Below are positions 42,301 through 64,000 of a stretch of DNA of 64,000 nucleotides, in pieces. This DNA comes from Balanoglossus misakiensis (lineage: Eukaryota > Hemichordata): assembly GCA_040954595.2 (NCBI GenBank), contig CM082576.2:12524001-12588000 (forward strand), in the 5' to 3' direction. How positions within the stretch are numbered: position 1 is the first letter of the stretch; each line of letters opens with the position of its first letter. Made by a program: the position numbers and the translations under genes. Below the pieces are notes generated by a model. That model was not told the origin of the DNA. It saw only the letters and a program-made list of their open reading frames with translations, and ran no database searches.

Positions 42301-43988
42301 ACATGAAAAACGTAATATGATGAAACATGAAATAGAATAGACAAGGTGTCTTTGATGAAAATATAGTATATATTGGTTTATTCAGAAACAATGAATTAAT
42401 ACGGAAACTTGGCAACTTAAGTGAAAAGAAGACATGTTGACTGTAATGATTTCAGCGTGTGAAATAAGAAATTTGTCATCCAAAGTGTTAAAAGTAATGC
42501 ATTGACTTCCCGAAAAGGCTAAGTTGTTAGTAATTATCACCCCACAGGCCAAATCAGTTGTGGATGAACTCCATTTGAAAGTTCACCCCTCTGTCTTTCT
42601 TTCTTTCCAGCCCAGGAAGACGGACTATTCTTTGAAGTCTCCAGGTATCAAACCCAGTCGTCACTTGTCACTGTCAAGCTCCATTAGGTCGTCTCACCCC
42701 GTGCCACTGACCAGTGAGCCCAAATTATTCAATTTCCAGGTACGTGTGTTCAGTTCAAATTTAGTTGAACATCGCAAATAGACATTGTAGGAATGAAAAC
42801 CGAAATCTTGTTCTGTGAGGTGTAATCATATATGAGTGTTGTGCATTTTTACATTTTAATATCTTGAGGGCCATCCCAAGCAGAAAGGGGTCTTATGGGA
42901 GCGCGATACTTATGACCATAAGACCCCTTTCTGCTTAGGATGGCCCATTGACAAACGTGTCCTTCCATAAAAAAATATGATAAATCTTGGCGTGTGTTTT
43001 TTTCCAGCAGAAAATTCAAGAGGATGAGAATGTGCATTCACCCAAACCAGTGACCCCTCCAGCACCCCCTACCCCGACCACCCCTACTGCTTCATCACCA
43101 TTTGCAGAAGTCTTTGCTCCGGTGCTAATTGATGGAAGTAAGTCGTACATTTCGGGTAATAGCCGTGTCTTTAAGGGTGATGATCATCTTATGTGCATGT
43201 GCCAAACCAGAGACTCTGGTTACGAAATTTGTATACAGTGATGCCATAGCAGTGTGCTGTACTAACAACAGATGAGATGTCGGCGACCATTGTCTGTGTC
43301 AGAGAACGGGAAAAGACAGCAAATTGGGAGAAAAGACGGGATAAATCTAAAGTCTACTCATACGGTGTGCATGAAATATGGAAGGAATCGAAGGAAGTCA
43401 ACTATTTGAATGCATCAAATGCAAAATTTGGAGAACATTTGGATTGGACGTAATGATTGTACACACGAAATTACGCACATGCACATACCAAAGATATCTT
43501 GACAAATAAGAGTTTATTCTGGTCATTTTGTAGTGGATAAGAAACAGTACAGTATGTTCTTTGTGGTCACCACCATTTGAGACTTACAAGCCAGTATGTC
43601 AACATAATGTCTATAACTATATCTGTGCCTCTTTCCCCCCCCGCAAAACATTGCAGGCAGGTCAACATCAACGCCCCCAAAAGAGGAGGACTTGAAACCA
43701 CCCCCAATACCTCCCAGACGGAAAAGGGAAGTGTTCTCCCAAAGTGAGGTGTTTCCATCGTCGCCTCTGCCCAGTCCGGACGTACCTCCGATACCGCCAC
43801 GGGAGAGCCGCGACCTCTCCCTGCAGAGTGGGCCGCCATTACCGCCACGCAAGGACTCTGTACATAATGTCAATGGTGCTATGGGGATTCCGGAACTCCC
43901 ACCCAGAACGTATAGGTACAAACAGTTGCCCCCTCACCCGCCACCTACGCCGACTTCACCTTGGGATCTCCACCAGAAGCACACATAG
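24974..43988 (+). CDS. SOS1: Son of sevenless (SOS1/SOS2) Ras guanine-nucleotide exchange factor, 27 coding exons
   Basis: Spliced CDS of 3657 bp encodes 1218 aa (human SOS1 about 1333). It exchanges GDP for GTP on Ras through the REM-CDC25 module and on Rac through DH-PH, and is recruited to activated receptors by GRB2. Order: histone fold (1-190), DH (about 196-390), PH (about 430-545), REM (about 590-740), CDC25 (about 775-1005), proline-rich tail with four PxxPxR-type SH3 ligands (PPIPPRR 1124-1130, PPIPPRE 1152-1158, PPLPPRK 1168-1174, PELPPRT 1187-1193). Conserved blocks include [55 protein letters not shown] and FFENLNP. The start at 24974 ([15 protein letters not shown]) matches the human N-terminus in position. 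Intron 15 is AT-AC; the other 25 introns are GT-AG. As a single pro-orthologue, SOS1 and SOS2 are not distinguished. It converges on NEMF. Confidence 0.97.
25049..28146 (+). other. SOS intron 1 (3.1 kb)
   Basis: Large first intron with no recognised exon. It carries a palindromic nuclear-receptor half-site pair at 26348-26364 just after a CCAAT-type ATTGG (26334-26338). Open frames of up to 85 codons have no similarity. Confidence 0.5.
28912..29150. repeat. Compound CA/CATG/CATA/CAGA microsatellite
   Basis: Consecutive runs of CA, GCAT, a long CATA block (about 29005-29085) and CAGA blocks make up SOS intron 3 DNA here. Reading frames through it give Tyr/His/Thr repeats on both strands, which are artefacts. 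Such loci are usually length-polymorphic. Confidence 0.95.
30798..30813 (-). promoter_or_regulatory. Perfect DR4 nuclear-receptor half-site pair
   Basis: TGACCT (30798-30803), four bases, TGACCT (30808-30813). DR4 spacing is used by thyroid-hormone and LXR-type receptors in animals. It lies in SOS intron 5. Confidence 0.3.
31131..34043 (+). CDS. SOS1: SOS exons 6-10: DH domain
   Basis: Exons: 31131-31274, 32894-33004, 33109-33207, 33469-33519, 33964-34043. They encode most of the Dbl-homology domain, which acts on Rac and also occludes the distal Ras site in the resting protein. Exon 8 carries the strongly conserved [14 protein letters not shown] and [10 protein letters not shown]. Exons 7 and 9 are much less conserved (exon 9 encodes 17 residues). 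Confidence 0.94.
34054..34066 (-). promoter_or_regulatory. Perfect DR1 nuclear-receptor half-site pair
   Basis: TGACCT, T, TGACCT on the plus strand, 11 bases inside SOS intron 10. It is the same 13-mer as at 2156-2168. Confidence 0.3.
34441..35788 (+). CDS. SOS1: SOS exons 11-14: PH domain
   Basis: Exons: 34441-34603, 34757-34919, 35294-35414, 35705-35788. Exon 11 encodes the linker helix [18 protein letters not shown] and the start of PH ([10 protein letters not shown]). Exon 12 holds [13 protein letters not shown] and AEYRLKEKF. Exon 13 holds the C-terminal PH helix. The SOS PH domain binds PIP2 and phosphatidic acid. Confidence 0.95.
36026..36038 (+). promoter_or_regulatory. Perfect DR1 nuclear-receptor half-site pair
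   Basis: AGGTCA, G, AGGTCA in SOS intron 14. A second, one-mismatch copy (AGGTCA, G, AGGTCG) lies at 36351-36363. The 25-30 bases before each copy are also similar, so a short segment has been duplicated about 325 bp apart. Confidence 0.3.
36917..38217 (+). CDS. SOS1: SOS exons 15-17: REM (RasGEF-N) domain
   Basis: Exons: 36917-37129, 37502-37624, 38052-38217. They encode [37 protein letters not shown], then across the AT-AC intron RFEIPDP, and [18 protein letters not shown]. The REM domain forms the distal, allosteric Ras-GTP binding site. Exon 15 ends in AG and exon 16 begins with A, so one Arg codon is split by the minor-class intron. Confidence 0.96.
37130..37501 (+). other. AT-AC intron of U12 (minor spliceosome) type in SOS
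   Basis: The exon reads through conserved LLSLLIE and must rejoin at FEIPDP. The only frame-preserving junction uses an intron that starts ATATCCTTTTT (37130-37140) and ends CAC. The branch-site motif TTCCTTGAC is at 37480-37488, with its A 14 nt before the last base. These are the U12-type 5' splice site and branch-point consensus sequences (ATATCCTTT, TTCCTTRAC). The intron is 372 bp. No GT donor near exon 15 preserves the protein. Confidence 0.93.
37149..37197. repeat. Four 11-12 bp tandem copies within the AT-AC intron
   Basis: The motif GATGACTGACA or a one- to three-base variant is repeated four times just after the 5' splice site. Likely neutral. Confidence 0.6.
37704..37985 (+). mobile_element. 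tRNA-derived SINE
   Basis: A perfect pol III A box, TGGCCTAGTGG (37715-37725), is followed 44 bp later by a B box, GGTTTGATACC (37759-37769), both inside a tRNA-like body starting near GGGGGCAT. Downstream, TGCCCTTGAGCAAGGCACTT (about 37832-37851) resembles a block seen in central or tail regions of several fish and invertebrate SINE families. The element ends in an A/T-rich tail near 37950-37975. It lies in SOS intron 16, in the sense orientation. The family name cannot be set from sequence alone. Confidence 0.8.
38765..41754 (+). CDS. SOS1: SOS exons 18-23: CDC25 catalytic domain
   Basis: Exons: 38765-38869, 39595-39750, 40187-40276, 40520-40612, 40936-41053, 41591-41754. They encode the Ras exchange domain: [71 protein letters not shown] and [14 protein letters not shown]. 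The helical-hairpin region that opens the Ras nucleotide site falls in exons 22-23. All conserved blocks are present. Confidence 0.96.
38935..39270. repeat. CTGT-rich tandem repeat with long unit
   Basis: Two to three copies of a unit made of (CTGT)n, TGACTGTGTG, a TTTRCCATG block and TCTGnTTTCnCTATTGAAAA. Two copies continue into TAACTGTAGCYnAGTGGTnAA, which resembles a pol III A box, and GAATTCATAT. No B box is visible. It lies in SOS intron 18. Confidence 0.8.
42066..43988 (+). CDS. SOS1: SOS exons 24-27: CDC25 end and proline-rich tail
   Basis: Exons: 42066-42182, 42611-42739, 43008-43137, 43657-43988. Exon 24 carries FFENLNPM and EIEPRN, the end of the catalytic domain. Exons 25-27 encode a disordered tail rich in Pro and Ser with four class II SH3 ligands in exon 27, the expected GRB2/Drk docking sites. 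Exon 26 has a CAGCAG tandem acceptor (exon start 43008 or 43011), so a single Gln may be optional. The stop is TAG at 43986-43988. The tail is about 100 residues shorter than in human. Confidence 0.94.
42868..42946. repeat. Near-perfect 31-bp-stem hairpin in SOS intron 25
   Basis: Left arm 42868-42898 and right arm 42916-42946 are reverse complements at 30 of 31 positions, with a 17-nt loop. On a minus-strand RNA the single mismatch would be a G-U pair. The 79-nt size is within the range of microRNA precursors, but such perfect pairing is also typical of a young fold-back element. Confidence 0.85.
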
Positions 43989-46900
43989 CCGGAATGTTGC
44001 GTCAGTTCATGGGAGAAGTGCAAAGCTCACAACAAAAGAAACTAATCGAATAAAAAAATAAAACAATCTCCTGATACGTTTGCTGAAACTGATCCATTTT
44101 GCTGTCAACTTCAATTTGTCGTGCGCGAGGCTGCTGTTTTTTCGGTCGCCGGTGAAAAGTGGCGTCGCCATGGCAGCAACCGCGGTGCCCAGTCGGATGA
44201 TGGCGGCGTTTCGCAGGAAGTGCACAGAGTTGTCGATGAAGTCAAGGTATCGAGAGATGAGGGGAAATACTGGTTACCTGTCGTGGAACGACTTTGCGAA
44301 AGAACGCAAAACTGTTGGAGGAGGAAGGACTGCTGCGAGGTCACAAATGGAACTGCAGCGGTCAAGTTGTGTGTTTTTGCCAGCCGGTGTTGTGTGAACT
44401 GCATAAAAAAAAAAATTAACACTTTGAACTTTGAACTCCAGGACAGACTGAGTACTTAACTACCATTAGCATATTCAAGTAATCAGAGATTTGTCGGGGA
44501 GAAAGCACAGAAGGAAATAAAAAAAATATTCAGAGATTTAAGAAATGCTACATTTTCAAGCAGAGCTTCAAAAAGTTAAGTAATTTGCTATGCAAGCATA
44601 CACACGGACAGTTAGATGCTGTTGCAGCATAAGATTAGAGTGAACCGCTAAGGTGTGTTGTTTTTGCTCTTAAAACAGGGATGCGGGATTATACCATATA
44701 AACACATGCAAACTCTGACATCATTTTTACCATTATAGATGTTTGTTAGTAATACTTTTTGTTTTGCGAAAATCACACCAGGGCAGATATTTTAACCATC
44801 TTGTTGATTGTTCTTTTCCATCAGCTCGACAATCATTTGCTATTATTTTTATGTCTCCCATACAGAAAAGGTTACAGATAACAGACAGTGTAGTTTCCAA
44901 AAAAAAAAAGGAAGTCCCCATAATGATTTCTGAAATTTTGAACCAAAGGGGTTTCAGGCTTCGAAGAAAACACAAAAAAGCATAAAACTCATGTGAGTTA
45001 TTTCAGGGAAAGGAAACCATGCATGGCCTGGCCTCCTGTTTCCTGAGAAAAAATAACAGTTTGTCTTTGAAACGGATGTGATGTGCCCATACATATCAAA
45101 ACAACAAACTGCTTCCCTTCAAGGTTAACCGCCCTCCCTAAATATCCCCATGTCTCTGTATTCTAGAAAAGCATATTGCCACGGTTCAGTACATAAATAT
45201 GACAGGAGATACCATCGTATATTGAACAATAATTTACATTCTCATTTTTTGGTGGTTTTTCTGATAATTCATTCGTCTGAAAATATTTGCGAGCGGAAAA
45301 GGTGACTGGCAAAAAAAATGTCAGTGAAATTGAAGTTTCTGATAAAAAACAGCTAAATATAGTCTCGTGAAATTTAAACTTGAACTGCCTAAAATAATTG
45401 CCAAAGACTAGATTGAAACTTTTGAGTCATTTTCCTCGTCTTTTAAAAAGAGTATTGCTGGATGATTGATTTCAAAGCGGTAGTGTTTACAACTCTTTAC
45501 ATAAATTGGCCATGCAGAAGATGTGGGCAGTATGGATGTACCGTACAGAATTGTGGCCTGTGGATGTCGTACAGAGGGAGATTCACCATTCTGCCATTGT
45601 TTTAGTAAAAAAAAGATTCTTTAAAGATAATATGTTCACTTCCAAGTGCACACTTGGAATTTTGGAATTAACATTCCACCCAAATAAATTATCGAAGTGA
45701 ACTCAAAATAATTGCAGGCATGGGAAAGTGTATTTGCCGCGATGGTGACACGTGACCCAGTCAGTTCAAAGGTCAAACTGAGGAGAGAAAGTGTAACGAT
45801 CGACAAATCATGATTCAAAATTTGATGACAGCTGCTCAGTGTTGTCCGATGGAGAACAGTGGTGTGAATTGAAAAAGAAAATTGTGTTCTTGCAACAAAA
45901 TCATGCTCTTCCCTTTAATTTTGTTGCATGCTATTAAAAGTTTAACCGAAAAATATCCACACATCCAATCATGTTACGATGGCCAACTTGAAAACTTCAC
46001 ACACTCGTCAAATTTACAGTAGAAAACTGAACTCGCTAGAATAATACTCATCTTAATGAATTTTCCTGTTGAGAGATACTTTGTACAACAAACAGGGCTT
46101 TTGGTAAGATATGTCAAGCAACTCACTTTAGTGTTGTGCCCTGTTTTATTCTTGGCCAAATAAATTCAGCTGGTTGCGAAATTGTATAAAAGCAATGGCG
46201 TCAGAAAAAAAGCGAAAATATTTTGTCAGATTAACCAGAACTTAAGCATCATGGACGTTCAAATTTCAGAAAATCATAAGCATTTTCTTTTCTTTTTTTC
46301 AATTTTAAATTATGAGAATTGGCTTTTAAAAAAAGAATGGTGACCTTCAATATTTTACGTGCTGTAGTTGTGGAAGGCACATTGACTCAATCAGAAGTGG
46401 ATGTATGGCAGTCATTGATTGGCTGGTAAAGCTGTAGCATGTTTTAGAGTTAGGGATTTGCTAGCAAATCAGGATACGTGTTGTTTCAATGTGCTGGGGA
46501 GTCGCCCTTTCAAGATGGAAGCCAAGAGGTCAAAGTTGACTTGAATATTCCAGTATAACTGGAGCGTACATAATTGTAGATGTCATCTAGTTTATCATAA
46601 TAGTGTGAGTCGTATCGTAGCAACAATCACAGAGTCAAAAGATTGTTCTTATTTTCCAGATGTTGGATTTTTATTTTGTATAAAGTTTTCTCCTTGTGTC
46701 AAATGAAGCTGTTATCATCCATCTTTTGTTAGAACGCTCTTGAGAAGAAAAAAAAACAGTGACAAATAAATTGATAATTACAACAACCATTGATATCAGG
46801 TGCTGTTTATTTGTACACTTGTTCAGTCTAAAGCGAATGTCACTTTCAGTTGATGGGTGTCTGATTGCCAAAAGAAAATGTCAGAGTTTTACCCTCGATG

Positions 46901-48369
46901 AGATGCAATGTGATGAGAGCAAAGTTTTTTCACCACAAATGATATTGGCTCATTATTCACTCTGTCAAGGTGTGAGACATTCTCTGAATGAAATAATTGC
47001 ATGCAGTTTGTAAACCTTGAAATTATCATGAATTCTAAATTTTAAAGATGCTACAGCTGCCACAAGGTTCCAAAGTATGATTTCAGTAAACTTTATTGCA
47101 CCTGTCATAAAGTGGAAAACGAAATCACTGGACTAGCAGTTTGTCCTATTTCCTATTCATTATATCTCAGTCATCTCTATCTGCCACATACCTTTTTTCC
47201 CTGTAATATCTTGTTGACCCTGCACGATTTGGACCACTGTGATCTTACCCTTGACTGAAAGTCTACTTTGGGAGGCTGAATTTGTAAACAAAAATAGTTG
47301 CCACACCTGGCCGGCAGGTATGTTGGTATGGACATGGGTAATTACCTGAAAGGTGTCAAAATATTTGACACTTTGTGTCCCAAACAGACCTACGGACGAA
47401 CACCAAATACTTGAACCCCTTGTGGTCTGGGGACTGTGCCTCGCAATGTTGTCGGAGACAGACTAAAGAATATAACATGACTGTGAGCTCAGCCGCAAAA
47501 TACCAGCATTTGTCTTATACTATGACAGACAAAACCTTGGCACATTGCTTGTTTGAGACGGTTGCAAAATGTGTCTCTTCCTTTCAGTATTTTAGTGTTA
47601 GCACTGAATGTACCATCATGCGTGAGGGAGTAGAACGAGAAATTACTAGTGATACAGAGAACAAAAACCCTGGAAAAAAATGGCCAAAAGTTACAGCTGA
47701 TGGAGCTTGAAGAATTTGTATAGATCCATCTTTCTGCACGAACACCAAACACATCTCCAGCATTACACGTCTCAGTGGACATCTAAATGTTAATCATTTG
47801 GGTCCTTTCAGTAAGTTGTACCTGTACTTTGCATGGTTGTTTCTTTGCCATGTGGTTATGCACATGAAGTGATGCAGGGTTGGTGTCATGGTATGTTTGT
47901 GTATTGTCCTGTTTCATCATGTATGACCTTACACTCTGGTATTTTCTTTGGGATGAGGTCTTGCAATCAAGCCGGCATATTTTCTTGTTTGGGTTGCTCA
48001 GAGAACTCCATGACTTTCCCAGTTTTGAATTATTTAATTTTTTTTTTTTTTTTTTTTTTTTGGGGGGGGGGGCATATTTGCATTAAAAAAAGCCATTTTC
48101 CTGGACAGATATTAGATATTTTATCATTTTTATGGATAATGGACATATTTGTGGCAGAATGGGTAACTGAATTTTATAGGTTGGTACAAGTTAAACACAT
48201 TCCATCTTTTCTTTACAGTTTGACAGCTAGTCATATTTTTCTCACAGCCAGTTGGCTTGGCTTTTGTCAGGTTTTTGCCAGATCACAGCCTTCTCCACAT
48301 CCATATTTATTTGATTTTCACCCAAATTGAGCAAGAACAACACAAAGTTTCTTTATAATATTTGTGTTC
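43989..48369. other. Convergent intergenic region between SOS and NEMF
   Basis: The first part is SOS 3' UTR. A GC-rich stretch (44120-44400) has overlapping open frames of 105 and 112 codons without recognisable similarity. It contains ATGGCGGC-type sequence, so it might be a CpG-rich element or a small unannotated exon. The rest is AT-rich with no gene recognised. Two DR1-like half-site pairs occur at 45763-45775 and 46526-46538. A T24-G11 homopolymer junction lies at 48038-48072. Confidence 0.5.
44049..44062 (+). terminator. Two close AATAAA signals (SOS 3' end)
   Basis: AATAAA at 44049-44054 and again at 44057-44062, 60-74 bases after the SOS stop codon. They are the first signals after the stop, giving a very short 3' UTR. 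A longer UTR through the GC-rich 44120-44400 segment is possible. Confidence 0.55.
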
Positions 48370-48375
48370 TTTATT
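48370..48375 (-). terminator. AATAAA polyadenylation signal of NEMF
   Basis: The plus strand reads TTTATT here, 54 bases beyond the NEMF stop codon on the minus strand. It implies a 3' UTR of about 80 bases. Confidence 0.6.
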
Positions 48376-48428
48376 TCCTTAAATGATGTAAATGTAATAC
48401 AAATTTCACATTTCTCTCTCTCAAAAAA

Positions 48429-61890
<13,462 letters not shown>

Positions 61891-64000
61891 CGTAGGACCA
61901 TGAGTGAAACACAAAATCCCAACTGAATGTTAAATAATAATATTCCAGCTCCGGTAATAACGCAACGAGAAGGCCTATCGTTCTACCACCATGTACATTT
62001 CCTGAGTCTTTGACCTTACGAACACACAGGAAGTTCATATGCCGACTTCCAGTCGCGTATTGCATTGTGGGAATAAAAACGAAGGAAGAAAAGGGGAATC
62101 AACAAATGGCCAAGGCCTGTGATCAGTGCTGCAGTGAGCTCAATGTTTTGCCACAGTGATCAGATAGCAGATTATTTACACTGCGTTGATTTATTGGTTA
62201 TTGTTTGATGAATGTCATTATTTCCCCCAAGCTCTCTACGCCTTTATGCGGTAAGAATTTCACATGCTTAGGCCTGTCCACTATCTTTATCACATATCAA
62301 GATATTCATAATCAAAAATGACAATGACACAGTAGGTTTGCTTTTGCATAGGGCATTGTTTATCATGTTTGTTTTGGTTGGTTTATTCCCTCAGGCCGTG
62401 TTCCTATTGCGTATGTAAACTGGAACATTTGAAAGAAAAAACATTCAGTTTTGCCTCCCCTCTACACACGCGAAAATCTGATGATACATATAGGCCAGGT
62501 TTGTCTTAACCGCCATCTTGGAAACAAGGTGCGTTGTGGGATAGAATTGGAGGGTTTTGGAGGGATCATTGCATAATTATCCCTCCAAAACCCTCCAATT
62601 CCCCCTTGTCTGATATTGTAAAGCCTGACCCCCTCATCCAACCACTTTAGGACATTTTTTGCCATGATATACAGTACATTAATGTATTGTTTGTGCATTC
62701 AACATATAGCAAGGGGTCTTAAAAGGCACATGAGCTGCAATAATTGCATAGTTATCCCTCCAAAACCCTCCAATTCTATCCCACAATGCACCTTGTTTCC
62801 AAGATGGCGGTTAAGACAAACCTGCCCTATAGGGTATAAAATTCTGTTCCCATGCACCATTTAATGCTTACTATGCCTGAGTAGTCGGATGCCATTACAA
62901 ACATGTGCCACGTGTTGGTCAACCCTCCTACTCAAAGTTTGCAGAGCGTAATTTGTTATGGGAAATGATTCTTCCAATCATTCAAACACCTAATGCGGTC
63001 TATTGTAGGTTCAGAACTGTCAGCATTCTCTTGGGGATCCTTTTGGTCTGTTCAGACCAAGGCATTGGCCAGTTTCTTCAGTCCAGGAGGGGGGGGGGGG
63101 GGGTAGGCTACACACAAGAAATCCACCGACTCCCATAATGGAAAGACAAAAACTGATGCCCCACCCTCCAACAACAGACAGTGAAATATAACAAAACTTT
63201 TGTTAAGGACTCTGCCATAATGTTTATTTATATATTGCAAAAAAATATATAGATGAAACAACATTTCAATTCAGAATATTTTAAAGAATTATGCTTTACT
63301 TATCCAACAGAAGATAACATTGTGTAAACACATTACAGAAGACAGGATACAACAAAGACTTTATTGGCACTCCTCACAGCTGTTCATGTCAATACAGCAA
63401 CGGCTAAAACCACAGATCTTCTTTAAAAAAATTACACGTTAGTACTGTTCACAACTCAAAGATTAAAAGTGAATTTTTCTAGTTAAATTCATAACATTTC
63501 CCAGTGTTTTTGCTAAAGGTTGGGGGAGATCGGTAAATGATTTGGGAACGTTGGTAGCATTTACTGTGGTTCTATCCTTAACAAAAACACTTCTTCCCCT
63601 TAATAATTGAACTGTGCTGTTAACTAGGAACCTGAAGTTACATAATATTGTCACCGACAATTCTTATTAATATTCAAACATAAGATGTATCAATTTCTGA
63701 GCCAATCAAACTGGAGATCAGCTCTTGAAGCACCCACACACACACACACATTGGACTGTGCAGTGTTGAGAGACATCATTTTTGCCGCGGGAGACAGGTT
63801 CGGAGCAAACAGCATCTACCGGGGTAAACTGTTCATCCGTAACAAACCACTAGCAACGTAGATTAATCATCTTTTAATAAAACATTTGTAATTTGTTTTA
63901 ACATCCTCAAAAATAAATCCGCTTTCGATAGTTATTAATTACAGAAACCTGACTGTCAAAAAATATTATCTCAACTATAAATCTTGAAATGGGTTGGAAA
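61891..64000. other. Region upstream of NEMF, no gene recognised
   Basis: The first 200 bases are probably NEMF 5' UTR and promoter. After that comes a long inverted repeat (62489-62832). Farther on, TTTATT at 63360-63365 is an AATAAA on the minus strand, and no long frame follows to 64000. This could be the 3' UTR of a further minus-strand gene whose coding part lies beyond the window. Confidence 0.45.
62489..62832. repeat. Long inverted repeat, MITE-like
   Basis: Left arm 62489-62566 and right arm 62755-62832 are reverse complements at all but a few of about 77 positions. A third, partial copy of the inner arm end (CCCTCCAAAACCCTCCAATT, 62581-62600) forms a smaller hairpin with the left arm. 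Both arms contain AAGATGGCGG, the core of YY1 sites. There is no coding capacity. High arm identity suggests a recent insertion or gene conversion. Confidence 0.8.

Noticed and set aside
47375-47710. 111-codon plus-strand frame between SOS and NEMF
   Set aside because: No similarity, no flanking splice sites that extend it, and antisense frames of similar length overlap it.
47833-48330. 165-codon plus-strand frame
   Set aside because: It runs through the T24-G11 homopolymer and has no recognisable domain. The length is a by-product of low complexity.

Overview
This is a 64 kb piece of animal nuclear genome holding three complete, intron-rich, conserved protein genes: 26, 27 and 35 coding exons. 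Almost every intron is GT-AG, and each set of exons joins in frame from start codon to stop codon with a total length divisible by three. The organism is probably a marine invertebrate. One copy each of a PLEKHH gene, a SOS gene and NEMF lie side by side, as expected before the vertebrate genome duplications. Introns are mostly 0.2-1.5 kb, and the window contains short fold-back elements, a tRNA-derived SINE, CTGT/CATA microsatellites and many TACATGTA-type palindromes. A lancelet or another invertebrate deuterostome fits well. A lophotrochozoan cannot be excluded from sequence alone.

Layout. 1-1600: no gene recognised. 1620-21954, minus strand: a PLEKHH1/PLEKHH2 orthologue (coiled coil, two PH domains, MyTH4, FERM; 1417 aa). 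22021-24973: divergent intergenic region with a diverged tandem duplication, a fold-back and a CTCF-like site. 24974-43988, plus strand: a Son of sevenless orthologue (histone fold, DH, PH, REM, CDC25, proline-rich tail; 1218 aa). One of its introns is an AT-AC intron of U12 (minor spliceosome) type. 43989-48369: convergent intergenic region. 48429-61890, minus strand: a NEMF/Rqc2 orthologue (1096 aa). 61891-64000: upstream region with a long inverted repeat and a possible 3' end of another minus-strand gene.

The proteins do not form a pathway. SOS is the Ras/Rac exchange factor recruited by GRB2. PLEKHH is a cortical phosphoinositide- and actin-linked scaffold. NEMF senses peptidyl-tRNA on stalled 60S subunits in ribosome quality control. 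Their neighbourhood is still informative: in human, SOS1 and PLEKHH2 lie on 2p, and SOS2, NEMF and PLEKHH1 lie on 14q. The window therefore looks like the unduplicated version of that ancestral linkage.

The main unexplained signals are the AT-AC intron in SOS, a near-perfect 79-nt hairpin in a SOS intron, an excess of perfectly spaced AGGTCA nuclear-receptor half-site pairs in non-coding DNA, several fold-back (MITE-like) elements, and a 30-bp in-frame optional exon in NEMF. I found no evidence of a wholly new multi-gene system.
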